DNA from: Stieleria magnilauensis
GTDB taxonomy: Bacteria > Planctomycetota > Planctomycetia > Pirellulales > Pirellulaceae
Assembly (NCBI GenBank): GCA_007753675.1
Contig: CP036432.1
Location: 8,186,233-8,250,232 of the forward strand
DNA: 64,000 bases
Reading direction: 5' to 3'
In this document: piece by piece, positions 1 through 8,399 of the stretch
Numbering within the stretch: the first letter of the stretch is position 1
How the letters are laid out: every line of letters begins with the position of its first letter
Notes under the pieces: generated by a model
The model's input: the letters and a program-made list of their open reading frames with translations, nothing else
Databases searched by the model: none
What the model was told of the DNA's origin: nothing
Made by a program: the position numbers and the translations under genes

Positions 1-1050
1 TCGTCGGTCGCTGCGCCGACTCAACGGGTCACCACGCGATCGCTTTCGGGGATCATCGAATACGAACCCTCGGAGTTCACGTTCACCGCGTTGGCGGGAA
101 CGACGCTGGCCGAAATCAAGGCGGCCCTGGCGTCGAAAAACCAGTACCTGCCGTTCGATCCGTTCTTGACTGAGACAGACGCGACGGCTGATGACAATGC
201 GACGACTGGGGCAGGCGCGACGATCGCCGGCACGCTGGCAGCCGGGCTCAGCGGTCCCGGTCGACATCGCTACGGCGGCGTCCGTGATTTTGTCTTGGCC
301 GCCCAATTCGTCGCCGGCGATGGAAACCTGATCCAGTCCGGTGGCAAAGTCGTCAAGAACGCGGCCGGATTCGACATCCCGAAACTGTTGGTCGGCAGCT
401 GCGGCCGCCTGGGCGCGATCACCGCATTGACCTTCAAAGTCTTCCCGCGGCCTGTTGAATTCCACACCTACCAACTGCAATCGGCCGACCACGAAGAAGC
501 GGCGCGGCTGATCGCAGCGCTGGCGCGAGGCCGATGGGAACTCGACGCGATCGACTACCGATCCGAGTCCCGTTCGATCTGGATCCGCATCGGTGCGGCC
601 AAAGCCGTCTGTGATGCGATCGCGACCGACATCAGCCGCTCCCTTCAAACGCACACCGTCGCACCGATGACCGATGAACAAGCCGTCCAGTCGTGGGCAC
701 CGTTGATGCAGCTTCGCTTCGGCGGATCCAATCGACGCTCCATCGTCAAGATTCCGATGGTGTTGCAACAGATGCAACGACTGGCAACATGGTGCGACGA
801 CCGCCGCGACAAAGTCTCCTTGCACGCCAGCGTTGCCGGCAGCATCGGCTGGCTAGCCGTCGCCGACGACACGCTCGCTGACGTCGATGCGTTCCTGGCG
901 GACGCATCGATGACCGGATTGGTCATCCGCGGCGATCAACAGTCAACCGGTCGCTGGATGTTGGGCACCCGACGCTCCGCCCCGATTGACCAGAAAATCA
1001 AAGACGCGATGGACCCGCCAGGGCGTTTCCCCAACCTGGGAGGTGAATGA
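1..1050 (+). CDS. glcE: Glycolate oxidase FAD-binding subunit GlcE, 5' end outside window
   Basis: This is the FAD-binding subunit of the membrane-associated GlcDEF glycolate dehydrogenase, which oxidises glycolate to glyoxylate. The frame is open from base 1, so the N-terminus lies outside the window. The visible part has the FAD_binding_4 (PCMH) fold signature, with a Gly/Ala-rich stretch 'TIAGTLAAGLSGPGRHRYG' followed by 'GGKVVKNAAGFDIPKLLVG' and 'GRLGAITALTFKVFPRP', all typical of GlcE/GlcD. Its stop codon overlaps the glcF start (ATGA), so the two genes are translationally coupled. glcD would be expected upstream. Confidence 0.9.
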   Translation, partial: SSVAAPTQRVTTRSLSGIIEYEPSEFTFTALAGTTLAEIKAALASKNQYLPFDPFLTETDATADDNATTGAGATIAGTLAAGLSGPGRHRYGGVRDFVLAAQFVAGDGNLIQSGGKVVKNAAGFDIPKLLVGSCGRLGAITALTFKVFPRPVEFHTYQLQSADHEEAARLIAALARGRWELDAIDYRSESRSIWIRIGAAKAVCDAIATDISRSLQTHTVAPMTDEQAVQSWAPLMQLRFGGSNRRSIVKIPMVLQQMQRLATWCDDRRDKVSLHASVAGSIGWLAVADDTLADVDAFLADASMTGLVIRGDQQSTGRWMLGTRRSAPIDQKIKDAMDPPGRFPNLGGE

Positions 1051-2312
1051 TGCGACACGAGATCAAAACGTCCCAGCACGGTCCGATGGGCCAGACGATG
1101 GCCGACGCGGTGAGCACCTGTGTGCACTGTGGTTTTTGTCTGTCGGCCTGCCCGACCTACCAAGAGCTGGGGCGCGAAACGGATTCCCCCCGTGGCCGAA
1201 TCATTTTGATGAAGGAGGTGCTCGAAGGCACGTTGCCGATCGAGACCGCGGCTCCGCACATCGACGCTTGCTTGGGTTGCCTGGCATGCGTCCCGGCCTG
1301 CCCGTCGGAAGTGCCTTACGGGGATTTGATCAGCCCGTTTCGAGCGATCCAGGAATCCAAACGTCGGCGCTCGCTGGCTGATCGTTTTAAACGCACGCTT
1401 GCCCAGTGGACGCTTCCCTATCCGAAACGGTTCCGCCTAGCAGCCCTCTCCGGGCGATTGGTGAAACCACTTGCGCGATGGATGCCCAGCCCGATTCGTG
1501 TGATGCTGGATCTGCTGCCCGAATCGCTGCCCCAGGCGGCGCCGCTGCGTGAAGTCTACCCGGCGAACGGCGAGCAGCGCGGACGCGTCGCATTGTTGGC
1601 CGGATGCGCCCAAACGGTGTTGGATCCCGACATCAACGCGGCGACGATCGAAGTGCTCAACCGAAATGGGATCGAAGTGGTCGTCCCGAAGGCGCAAGGG
1701 TGCTGCGGAGCATTGTCATGGCACGTCGGGAATCTGCAGCAAGCACAAAAATTCGCGAAGCAGAATCTGGACGCGTTTCCCAGCGACATCGATGCGATCG
1801 TGACCAACGCGGCCGGTTGCGGCAGCGGGCTGCACGAATACGGTTTGATTCTCAAGGGCACGCCAGATGAAGCCCGTGCGGTGGAGTTTACCAAACGGGT
1901 TTGTGACGTCTCGGTGTACCTGACCGGGCTCGGTGAGCTTGCACCGTTTCCAGCGTCTGCGGCACCACAGACGGTCGCTTATCACGACGCCTGTCACTTG
2001 GCCAATGCCCAAGGGGTTCGGTCGCAGCCGAGGCGTTTATTGGAGCGAGTGCCTGGGGTGACGTTGGTGGAGATCGCCGACGGGCATCTGTGTTGCGGTT
2101 CGGCCGGAACCTACAACATCGACCAGCCCGAAATCGCCGATTCGCTCGGTCGTCAAAAAGCGGACAACGTGGTCGCGACCGAAGCGGACGTGGTGGCGAT
2201 GGGCAACATCGGTTGCTTGACACAGATCGCCAACCACCTGCGCCGCCGCGGGTCGCCGATCCGGCCCCGACACACGATGCAAATCCTCCGGGATGCCTAC
2301 CAGTCGAACTAA
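1047..2312 (+). CDS. glcF: Glycolate oxidase iron-sulfur subunit GlcF
   Basis: This 421-residue protein is the electron-transfer subunit of glycolate dehydrogenase. Two 4Fe-4S ferredoxin motifs are visible near the N-terminus: 'CVHCGFCLSACP' (about residues 26-37) and 'CLGCLACVPACP' (about 75-86). Two CCG-type cysteine-rich domains follow, with 'GCCGALSWH' and the C-terminal 'HDACH' plus 'CCGSAGTYN'. The ATG at 1047 overlaps the glcE stop; a second ATG follows at once, so the exact start is uncertain by one codon. Length and domain order match the family. Confidence 0.93.
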   Translation: MMRHEIKTSQHGPMGQTMADAVSTCVHCGFCLSACPTYQELGRETDSPRGRIILMKEVLEGTLPIETAAPHIDACLGCLACVPACPSEVPYGDLISPFRAIQESKRRRSLADRFKRTLAQWTLPYPKRFRLAALSGRLVKPLARWMPSPIRVMLDLLPESLPQAAPLREVYPANGEQRGRVALLAGCAQTVLDPDINAATIEVLNRNGIEVVVPKAQGCCGALSWHVGNLQQAQKFAKQNLDAFPSDIDAIVTNAAGCGSGLHEYGLILKGTPDEARAVEFTKRVCDVSVYLTGLGELAPFPASAAPQTVAYHDACHLANAQGVRSQPRRLLERVPGVTLVEIADGHLCCGSAGTYNIDQPEIADSLGRQKADNVVATEADVVAMGNIGCLTQIANHLRRRGSPIRPRHTMQILRDAYQSN

Positions 2313-2506
2313 CTCGGCCTCCCGTCGCGCAGGTCGCTCACGCCTTGTTGATCGAATCGGATCACCCAAGGCACACATGACATCACCCGGCTCGCGTTAG
2401 CGCCCGGGCCACTCCTCGTGCTGGGGCACGCAGGCACGCGCCAAACGGCTGATTCAGCCACCCGCCGACCCGTTCCGCTACCCACACAACAGGCGCCCGC
2501 GCGACG

Positions 2507-2842
2507 CTACGCCCAATCGTCGGCCGATTCGAAATCGTCTGCCTCGCCGGGTGCCGTTTCGTCTACCGCGGCATCCTCCTCCAAGGCGTCGACCAGGTCG
2601 CTCAGCTGCAGACCGACGTCGCCTGTCGGCCGGCCCAAGGCGATCCCGCTGCCTTCCTTGGTGCCGTCCGCAGTGCCGTTCTCGCCACCGGGCTCAAGCC
2701 CCTTGAGGACTTCGGAGAGCTTGGCGTCCAGTTCGTCCAGCTTGTCGAGCACGTCGTCCTGGCGTCGTTCAAGTTCCCCCAGCAATCCCCCCGGTTGCGA
2801 CTCAGCGGGTTCGTCGTCGAAGTGATGCGGGGGGACAGCCAT
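2507..2842 (-). CDS. Small acidic coiled-coil hypothetical protein
   Basis: This 111-residue protein is rich in Asp and Glu. It has a short predicted coiled coil ('LLGELERRQDDVLDKLDEL' onward) and a low-complexity acidic C-terminus. The start is set at the ATG at 2842, because the upstream extension is basic and unlike the rest. No family was recognised. It is convergent with glcF and divergent from rpsU. The composition looks like a real planctomycete small protein, but there is no motif to confirm it. Confidence 0.5.
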   Translation of the reverse strand: MAVPPHHFDDEPAESQPGGLLGELERRQDDVLDKLDELDAKLSEVLKGLEPGGENGTADGTKEGSGIALGRPTGDVGLQLSDLVDALEEDAAVDETAPGEADDFESADDWA

Positions 2843-3312
2843 CGGCGAATACTTTCGATGCGGGGACAGGGGAATCGAGCGACGCGAGCGAACGAAGCGG
2901 TCGCACCGTTGCCATCGGACGAAACGGGGAGGGATCGTTCGTGCTGCTCCAAACAAACCAGTCAGCTCAACTGGGCAAAGATTGCCGGTTACTGCGGCTC
3001 TGCCGGATTCCTGGCCGTTTGCCGGGGTGGCGGGGAATGGCGGTGATGATTTGTGCGTTCCTGTCGCGCCCGACGGTGGAACATGGGGGTTGGCGGGGGA
3101 AAAATGCCAGAAACCGTGGGAAATCTGATCAATCCGAAAAGGATGGCCGTTGCGGGAGTGGTATGCCGATCGTTACACTCCCGCGTCTCTCAATTGGCCC
3201 CTGCGCGAAATCCACCCAAGTGTGGCTGACGGCACACTCTGGGGGGCCGATCTGGGTTTGGTAGCGATTCCAAGTCAAAATCAGAGGTTCTAACGATGCA
3301 GATGGAGAAACA
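2843..3312. other. Intergenic region upstream of rpsU
   Basis: About 470 bp with no convincing gene. The ORFs here are Arg/Gly-rich shadows. The rpsU promoter must lie here. A GGAG ribosome binding site precedes the rpsU ATG by six bases. Confidence 0.6.
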
Positions 3313-3507
3313 ATGGTTAAGTTGATGGTCCGTGACAGCGAAACAATCCAAGAGGCAGTCCGAAGATTCCGGAAATTGGTCGAACGCAGCGGAATCAAAA
3401 AAGAAATGCGTCGCCGCGAGCATTACCAAAAACCCAGCGAGATTCGTCGCCGCCAGAAGATCCAGGCGGAGCGACGCAACAAGCGAGCCCGAATGCTCGG
3501 CCGCTAA
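3313..3507 (+). CDS. rpsU: 30S ribosomal protein bS21
   Basis: This 64-residue, highly basic protein begins 'MVKLMVRDSETIQEAVRRF' and ends in an Arg/Lys-rich tail, as expected for bS21, a late-assembling small-subunit protein near the anti-Shine-Dalgarno region of 16S rRNA. The central 'RRREHYQKPSEIRRR' matches the family pattern. A good ribosome binding site precedes the ATG. The tRNA-Val that follows has been used as an integration site, so this gene marks the core-genome side of the islands. Confidence 0.93.
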   Translation: MVKLMVRDSETIQEAVRRFRKLVERSGIKKEMRRREHYQKPSEIRRRQKIQAERRNKRARMLGR

Positions 3508-3680
3508 CTGCGACCGAGGAAAACGTTGCCCGTTTTGGCGGAATTCTGTCACCGCCCGGCAGCTCCTGGTCGATCCTATCCACCAAACCCCGGGCGTCTG
3601 AAGCGCCCAAGGCCGATGCGACTCCAACGTGCCGCCGCCGCGTCCCCTGCTGACCCGCGGCCAGACTCGCATCCCTGCAA

Positions 3681-3754
3681 GGGCGTTTAGCTCAGTTGGC
3701 TAGAGCACCTCGTTTACACCGAGGGGGTCGGGGGTTCGAGTCCCTCAACGCCCA
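3681..3754 (+). tRNA. tRNA-Val(UAC)
   Basis: The cloverleaf folds completely. The acceptor stem is GGGCGTT/AACGCCC with discriminator A. The anticodon stem CCTCG/CGAGG encloses the loop TTTACAC, giving anticodon TAC (reads GUA and GUG codons). The T arm carries GGTTCGAGTCC. CCA is not encoded as a full triplet. Its 3' half is the attachment site for element A, and a second element lies beyond. The gene itself is intact. Confidence 0.96.
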
Positions 3755-3756
3755 TT
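3708..3756 (+). repeat. attL of element A (3' half of tRNA-Val)
   Basis: These 49 bp run from the anticodon stem to two bases past the tRNA end. They recur at 14036-14084 with a single G-to-A change in the T loop. The last 21 bp recur again at 35710-35730. This is the expected crossover region of tRNA-targeting tyrosine integrases. Confidence 0.92.
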
Positions 3757-3757
3757 C

Positions 3758-3784
3758 CTAAGTCCTTTCAGAGAAAGGGCTTAG
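3758..3784 (+). terminator. Hairpin after tRNA-Val
   Basis: An 11-bp stem (3758-3768 with 3774-3784, one G-T pair) and a 5-base loop lie immediately after the tRNA. There is no strong T tract, so it may be a processing or transcription-end structure. It lies inside the end of element A. Confidence 0.5.
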
Positions 3785-3795
3785 GGCGACCGCAA

Positions 3796-3855
3796 AAAGG
3801 CCCCTTGGGCCCCTTCAAGACAGGCCCCTATCGCGGGCCCCTTTTCCGACGGTTT
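3796..3855. repeat. GGCCCC-rich subterminal repeats, left end of element A
   Basis: A cluster of GGCCCCTT-type motifs. The segment 3819-3855 resembles 13941-13976 at the other end of the element: both have 'GACAGGCCCCT', a second GGCCCC, TTTTC and CGAC. They may be arm-type recombinase sites or conserved end sequences. Confidence 0.45.
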
Positions 3856-3870
3856 CATTCCGGGTTTCCA

Positions 3871-4128
3871 TCACTCGGATATTAGAAATTCACGAGTATC
3901 GATGTCGGGAAGGGTCCATCCATTTTCTGCGTAGGCTCGATTCGATCGGCTAGCCCGCGTCGATTCGCTCCAACCCGCGCGGATCTTAGCAGCCCGTTCA
4001 GCGATCTCCTCAGGGGACGGCATCTCAGAGGCACTACGCCTCCTAGGACGCCCCGAGACGAACGCGGGAAAGCGGGGCGGGGCAATCGCCGCGAAGTCTC
4101 GGGGGCGCCTTAGGATCGATCGGGGCAT
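3871..4128 (-). CDS. Small hypothetical protein, end of terminase operon
   Basis: An 85-residue basic protein with a central 'SPEEIAERAAKIRAGWS' and a C-terminal 'ENGWTLPDIDTREF'. It starts seven bases after the stop of the upstream 161-residue gene, so it is the last gene of the leftward terminase operon. No family was recognised. Small proteins of this type in phage operons can be DNA-binding or packaging accessories, but nothing here shows that. Confidence 0.55.
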   Translation of the reverse strand: MPRSILRRPRDFAAIAPPRFPAFVSGRPRRRSASEMPSPEEIAERAAKIRAGWSESTRASRSNRAYAENGWTLPDIDTREFLISE

Positions 4129-4134
4129 GGGCTA

Positions 4135-4620
4135 TCAATCCTCAAACCGGGGAAGATCGGAAAGCCTCACGCGGGCCTCAGCGGATCGCTTTCGGCGTTC
4201 GCCCTCCTTCGCCCTCGCAATCGCACTACCTAGGTCGTCGTTCCGAACCGGCTTCAATTTCGCCAGCTCACTTTCAATCTCTCCGATCGCACCGGCCATC
4301 CGTTTCAGCGCGTCAAAGTCTCGGTCGTCCGGAGGCGCGACGGCCAATCCCTTTTCGACGTGGCCTAAGTTTTCGATCACGTCATTCCGGAGCGCCGTAT
4401 ACCGTTGCTTGGCTTGTCGCAGTTTCTTGGTTAAGAAATCCAGTTCAGCCTCACGCCGTTCGTCCGGATCGGTCGGAGGTTCAACGTAGGCGTTATAGCG
4501 ACGGTTCCACCGGGCACCGTCTCGATAAAGATCGTCATACGTCCCATCCATCGCGGGGACGCTCTCGCCGTGTTCGTCGTCGAATTCGCAGCGCGTATAG
4601 GTCTTAATAATCTGGGGCAT
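4135..4620 (-). CDS. Hypothetical protein downstream of terminase (element A)
   Basis: This 161-residue hydrophilic protein has no signal peptide or membrane segment. The middle ('RREAELDFLTKKLRQAKQ' onward, about residues 55-135) has the charge pattern of an alpha-helical coiled coil. It follows the large terminase by 18 bases on the same strand and precedes the 85-residue gene closely. That suggests a packaging or head-related role, but no motif supports it. Confidence 0.6.
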   Translation of the reverse strand: MPQIIKTYTRCEFDDEHGESVPAMDGTYDDLYRDGARWNRRYNAYVEPPTDPDERREAELDFLTKKLRQAKQRYTALRNDVIENLGHVEKGLAVAPPDDRDFDALKRMAGAIGEIESELAKLKPVRNDDLGSAIARAKEGERRKRSAEARVRLSDLPRFED

Positions 4621-4638
4621 GGGTTTTCCTTTAAGGGA

Positions 4639-6069
4639 TCAAAGGGTCACGACTCGGAAAGCGGGATCAGCAGCGGTTATCTCATCGGAGGCGACGAGCG
4701 CGAGGCAAAGGGCAGACGCCAAGTCACCGTGCCCGCGTTTGTCTCGGGGAGAACGGAGGCGGAAACCGTAAGCCGTCTCGACAAGCGTCAACCTTTCGAT
4801 ATCGCTCCGAAGTCCGTCCACGTCGGATAGTTTTATGCGGCGGTCGGTAAAGATCTCGCGCAGCTTCGTCGCCATCTCTCGCAACGCCTTCGCCGTCGGG
4901 GCAATCGATTCGACGTTTACCCCATCAAAGCTAAGGCGTTGGCCTAGTAGCTCCGCCTGCCACGGGTCGACGGCGACGGAGCAACCGAACCGATCAACGC
5001 ACTCGCGCAAGTCTTCCTCGACTTCCATCAAGTCAACCTTCATCCCCTTCGGAGGTCGCCAGCGTCTCGCGTAGGCCAACCGGATCTGGTCGGTGTCGTC
5101 GCGGTACTCGTTTCGACGAACGGCCAAGACAACCAATCCGGAGTGGTCGCGCGAGACGCCCAAGTCCAGGCCCGCTACGTATCCCCAGCACGGTTCGCTA
5201 CCGAACAGCGGTACAAGTCTCCGCGAGAACGCGGCGGCAACGTCCGTCGGACAGAGGGCCGGTTCAACTTCGCCAGCCGACCATTCGTTCCACCACAGCC
5301 GACGGTACGCGCTATTGGGTAACAACCGACGTTGTTCTTCCAAAGCCGAATCGGCAATCCAACTTGCGGGTCCGTCCTTGCGGGAGAAGATCCAAGCCGG
5401 GTCCGCGCTTATCGCTTCGTAGAGTCGGTGCTGCCACGTGTCGACAAAACCGGCGTTACTAATTCCAACGAGCACGCACGACGCACGCTTCGCTACCGTC
5501 GACAGGATCGAAGCCCAAAGCGCTTCGGCGGATTCGGTCCAGTGGGTTATCTCGTCGAAGAAGATCGCATCGGCCAGCAAGCCATACGACGAACCCACGT
5601 CACTCGTTTCGATCGAAAGAGTCGAGCCGAAGCCGGGATGGTCGACGGCGACGTTCACGACGCCAACGCCCTTCTTAACTTCAAGGATCTTCCCGAGCCA
5701 CGGGTTCAATCGTATCAACCGCTCGCACGCGTCACGAAGTAATCCGGCCTGGTCGCGGTCGCAAGCGAATGCGTAGGTGCGGAGGACGCGCGGGGCGAAC
5801 GCGAGAAGGTAACACGCCATCACGGCAATGTCCGTCGTCTTAGAGGCGCCCCGCGCCCTTTCGAAATAGGCGCGCATCGGAGGGGCGTCACCCTTCCAAC
5901 GGTTCAGGCAACGGAGGACCGAAGGGTCCAAGGCTTCGAAGTCACGACGCTGCCAATCGTCCATTACTTCGCCAAACCGTTTCGGTCGACCGTCTACGTC
6001 AACAACCAGCGACTCGCGATATGCGGCAGGGTCTTGCGAGAACCGGCGATACAACGTCACGTCAATCAT
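4639..6069 (-). CDS. Phage-type terminase large subunit (element A)
   Basis: This 476-residue DNA-packaging ATPase/nuclease starts at the ATG overlapping the upstream stop (ATGA), not at the longer upstream start. The Walker A-like segment is 'RARGASKTT' and Walker B is 'LLADAIFFDE'. The C-terminal RNase H-like nuclease shows 'GLDLGVSRDHSGLVVL', 'AVDPWQAELLGQRL' and 'GHGDLASAL', with the expected acidic residues. In phages it translocates DNA into preformed heads. Here no head gene is linked, so it would need helper-phage capsids, or it is a relic. Confidence 0.8.
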   Translation of the reverse strand: MIDVTLYRRFSQDPAAYRESLVVDVDGRPKRFGEVMDDWQRRDFEALDPSVLRCLNRWKGDAPPMRAYFERARGASKTTDIAVMACYLLAFAPRVLRTYAFACDRDQAGLLRDACERLIRLNPWLGKILEVKKGVGVVNVAVDHPGFGSTLSIETSDVGSSYGLLADAIFFDEITHWTESAEALWASILSTVAKRASCVLVGISNAGFVDTWQHRLYEAISADPAWIFSRKDGPASWIADSALEEQRRLLPNSAYRRLWWNEWSAGEVEPALCPTDVAAAFSRRLVPLFGSEPCWGYVAGLDLGVSRDHSGLVVLAVRRNEYRDDTDQIRLAYARRWRPPKGMKVDLMEVEEDLRECVDRFGCSVAVDPWQAELLGQRLSFDGVNVESIAPTAKALREMATKLREIFTDRRIKLSDVDGLRSDIERLTLVETAYGFRLRSPRDKRGHGDLASALCLALVASDEITAADPAFRVVTL

Positions 6070-6482
6070 CCGTCGCCCCTTTCGTCGTCGCCAAGGGCAT
6101 CGAGCCAAGGCGCGTTCGACGACCTTCGATTCAGGCCAATAACTCGGGACAGACCGATCAGGGAGTTAACGGCTTGGGTCCAACGCGCGAGGCCCTTCGT
6201 GCGGTCGATCTTCCCGGAGGCGAGATCTTGCTCAATCGATTCGAGGAGGCATTCTAGAAACGTAAACCGCTCGGCCAGCGAGTTGCGGACATACGAAACC
6301 TCTTCGGGACCGCCCATGTCGGAAACAATCGCTTCGTAGTTCGCCTTCAGCGCCCGAACCAACCGCGTCCGCGCGTCCATCGTCCCCAGGAATCCCGGCT
6401 CAATGCTCTCGGCCTCGGTCAGCGTTTCGGGCAGGCCCTTCGGCTTCGGAGGCGGGCAGTTCTTTAGGCGTCGTCCGGTCAT
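6066..6482 (-). CDS. Putative terminase small subunit-like protein (element A)
   Basis: This 138-residue protein is directly upstream of, and translationally coupled to, the large terminase, the usual small-terminase position. The N-terminus is basic and Pro-rich ('KNCPPPKPKGLPETLTEAE'). The rest is alpha-helical with 'DARTRLVRALKANYEAI' and 'RWTQAVNSLIGLSRVIGLN'. No clear helix-turn-helix is visible, so the call rests on position, size and helical character. It is the first gene of the operon, behind a palindromic operator-like site at 6518-6535. Confidence 0.5.
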   Translation of the reverse strand: MTGRRLKNCPPPKPKGLPETLTEAESIEPGFLGTMDARTRLVRALKANYEAIVSDMGGPEEVSYVRNSLAERFTFLECLLESIEQDLASGKIDRTKGLARWTQAVNSLIGLSRVIGLNRRSSNAPWLDALGDDERGDG

Positions 6483-6517
6483 CGCTACTCGCGCGGGGGT
6501 ATCTCTCTAGAGCAAAT

Positions 6518-6535
6518 CTATACGTAAAGGTATAG
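6518..6535. promoter_or_regulatory. Palindrome CTATAC-N6-GTATAG upstream of terminase operon
   Basis: A perfect 6+6 inverted repeat with a 6-bp spacer, 36 bp upstream of the small-terminase-like gene. The identical arms recur at 7427-7444 upstream of the rightward protease-like gene. This suggests one regulator controls both modules. Confidence 0.6.
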
Positions 6536-6624
6536 TTTTAGGATACCCTAGAACCGAGCAGGTAAATAGCCCCTTATTCGGGCCGTAGGCTCACGAAAAG
6601 ACGAGGGGGAACTATTTTGTGGGT

Positions 6625-7254
6625 CTACCACTCACGATTCCGCATCCGTTCGGCACGCGCTTCGGGGTTAATTCGATGCAGGTAACGGTTCGTAATTACT
6701 GGCGAGGAGTGGCCTAATTGGGCCTGGATGTCCGTTAGCGGCACTCCTTCGTCGACTAGCTCAGAGGCGCCCGTATGGCGGAGACCGTGTGCGTGGACAC
6801 GCTTCTCAATACCCGCTTTCTTCGCCAGCCGTTTCATCTTGGCTCGGATCTGGGCGGTCGCGAGTTCTTTGCCCAGTGCGTTCTTCGATATCCCGCAGAA
6901 GATCGGTTTACGCCCGGAAATCCCCAGGGTTTTCCGATAGTCGAGCCACCTGTCAAGCTCAGCCGCAGCCGTCCGATCGATCACCGCCACGCGATACTTC
7001 TGCCCCTTTCCGACGAGCACACGTAGAAAGCCCTTCTCGGCATCGTAATCGCTCGGTTTAAGCCTTAGGGCCTCGGACAGGCGGAGTTGCGCCCGCCAGA
7101 GAACGACGCATAGGGCACGATCTCGACGCCCACTAGCCGACCGTCTAGAGCAGGCATCCAGCAACCGTTTCGTTTCGTCCTTCGTCAGTGGTTCGGGCGG
7201 AAGCTTCTTGCCCTTGTTCGTCGGTCGATCGGCCATCGTAAATCCCCTCCACAA
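6625..7254 (-). CDS. Short tyrosine recombinase (catalytic domain only)
   Basis: This 209-residue protein has the tyrosine-recombinase catalytic box: Arg in 'LRLSEALRLKPSDYD', Lys in 'VGKGQKYRV', 'HGLRHTGAS', 'LGHSSPVITNRYLH' with the nucleophile Tyr, and all key residues in place. It lacks most of an N-terminal SAM-like core-binding domain, so it is shorter than typical integrases. It lies between the divergent packaging and protease modules rather than at an end, which fits inversion, resolution or regulation better than integration. The upstream region holds repeated GTAACTA motifs. Confidence 0.82.
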   Translation of the reverse strand: MWRGFTMADRPTNKGKKLPPEPLTKDETKRLLDACSRRSASGRRDRALCVVLWRAQLRLSEALRLKPSDYDAEKGFLRVLVGKGQKYRVAVIDRTAAAELDRWLDYRKTLGISGRKPIFCGISKNALGKELATAQIRAKMKRLAKKAGIEKRVHAHGLRHTGASELVDEGVPLTDIQAQLGHSSPVITNRYLHRINPEARAERMRNREW

Positions 7255-7260
7255 AACGGT

Positions 7261-7334
7261 TTAGTTACGCTTAGTTACTATTACCGTAACTATATCGTAG
7301 CCATATTGGGGGGTAAAGCTAAAAGCGTAACTAT
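7261..7334. promoter_or_regulatory. Cluster of GTAACTA motifs upstream of short recombinase
   Basis: TTAGTTAC occurs at 7261 and 7271, and the inverse GTAACTAT at 7286 and 7327. AGTTAC-N7-GTAACT forms a palindrome at 7273-7291. These are likely binding sites for a regulator or for the recombinase encoded just to the left. Confidence 0.5.
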
Positions 7335-7426
7335 TCCGCGATTCCCTTGGCGTTCCACCGGACGGCTCTAGTCCTTCCCGAAGGCGCAACCCGTAGCCGA
7401 CCGGTAGGGCGACTACCCGGCCAATA

Positions 7427-7444
7427 CTATACCCCTAGGTATAG
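7427..7444. promoter_or_regulatory. Second CTATAC-N6-GTATAG palindrome
   Basis: Identical arms to the site at 6518-6535, with spacer CCCTAG. It is 48 bp upstream of the rightward protease-like gene. TAGTATAC follows at 7448-7455 and resembles another half-site or a -10 element. Confidence 0.6.
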
Positions 7445-7492
7445 AGTTAGTATACTTACGCTTTCCCCTCCATCCATTCGACGCTTCGTGCC

Positions 7493-8296
7493 ATGTCGCT
7501 CACCTTCACCCGCACCGACTCGTTCCAGATCACGACCAACCTCGTTTCGACCGAATCGCGTCACGTCGTCGTCGATGCCGTCATCCTCGTACCCGGCATC
7601 CATCACGGATCACTCGGCCCAATCAACTATCCCGCTCGAATCCTCCGCAAGCGCGCGAGCGAATGGGACGGTATCCCCGTCACGCTCTACCATCCCCAGC
7701 GGAACGGCAAGAACATCCACGTCAACGACGCCCCCGAGTACGTCATCGGCTTCCTCTCCAAGCCTCGCTACGTCAGCGGACGGCTACGCGCTCGCGTCCA
7801 TCTCGACATCGCCAAGACTCCCCCCAAAGTCCTCCAATCCGTCCAGGACGGGAAACGTATCAACGTCTCGACCGGACTCGGCACAGCCACCGACTCCCAA
7901 GGCAACCTTATCGACTTCGAAGCCGACCACCTCGCCATCCTTCCCGACCAACCCGGTGCGTGCTCTCTCGACGACGGGTGCGGCCTCAACCTCAACGACC
8001 TTCACGAGGAACCCCAAATGTCCTTCCAACCAACCGTCCATCAACGCGGACTCGCCGCGCTCCAGCGTTTTTATTCTCGGGTCGACGACGGCAATTGTTC
8101 ATGCGCGGGCGAGTGCGAGAGTTGCTCGGGTTCGTACTCGGTCAACTCAGTTCAACCGCTCGGCTTGCCCGATCTCTTCGACGACGACATTCAGTCAAAC
8201 GGTGAGACGGCTAATTGGTCGGCGCCCTACGATTACGACTTCGAAGACGACGGCAAGTATGCCTACGGCGTTCGACCACTGGGCCTCCCGTCGTAG
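7493..8296 (+). CDS. DUF2213-like putative prohead protease (element A)
   Basis: This 267-residue protein resembles the DUF2213 group of phage proteins, related to capsid-maturation proteases. Visible features are an N-terminal beta-rich region, 'GIPVTLYHPQRNGKNIHVND', 'YVIGFLSKPRYVSGRLRARV', 'GKRINVSTGLGT', and 'DHLAILPDQPGACSLDDGCG' near residue 150. A hydrophilic C-terminal tail, about 95 residues with a Cys-rich patch, may be a scaffold-like extension. It is the first rightward gene, with the shared palindrome upstream. No major capsid gene follows, which is unusual for this family. Confidence 0.6.
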   Translation: MSLTFTRTDSFQITTNLVSTESRHVVVDAVILVPGIHHGSLGPINYPARILRKRASEWDGIPVTLYHPQRNGKNIHVNDAPEYVIGFLSKPRYVSGRLRARVHLDIAKTPPKVLQSVQDGKRINVSTGLGTATDSQGNLIDFEADHLAILPDQPGACSLDDGCGLNLNDLHEEPQMSFQPTVHQRGLAALQRFYSRVDDGNCSCAGECESCSGSYSVNSVQPLGLPDLFDDDIQSNGETANWSAPYDYDFEDDGKYAYGVRPLGLPS

Positions 8297-8399
8297 TGCG
8301 ATCTTCGGTAATCAATAGCCAACGCCAGCGACTAGCTAGTGTATGCTGTACCCCCTCAATGGGCCAGTTCGTAAAACAGCAATAAGCGGAGCCAAGCTA

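Noticed and set aside
2418..2825. Rightward Ser-rich 135-residue ORF
   Set aside because: Antisense shadow of the acidic coiled-coil gene at 2507-2842.
7347..8318. 323-residue Ser/Thr/Pro-rich ORF
   Set aside because: Out-of-frame shadow of the DUF2213-like gene at 7493-8296.
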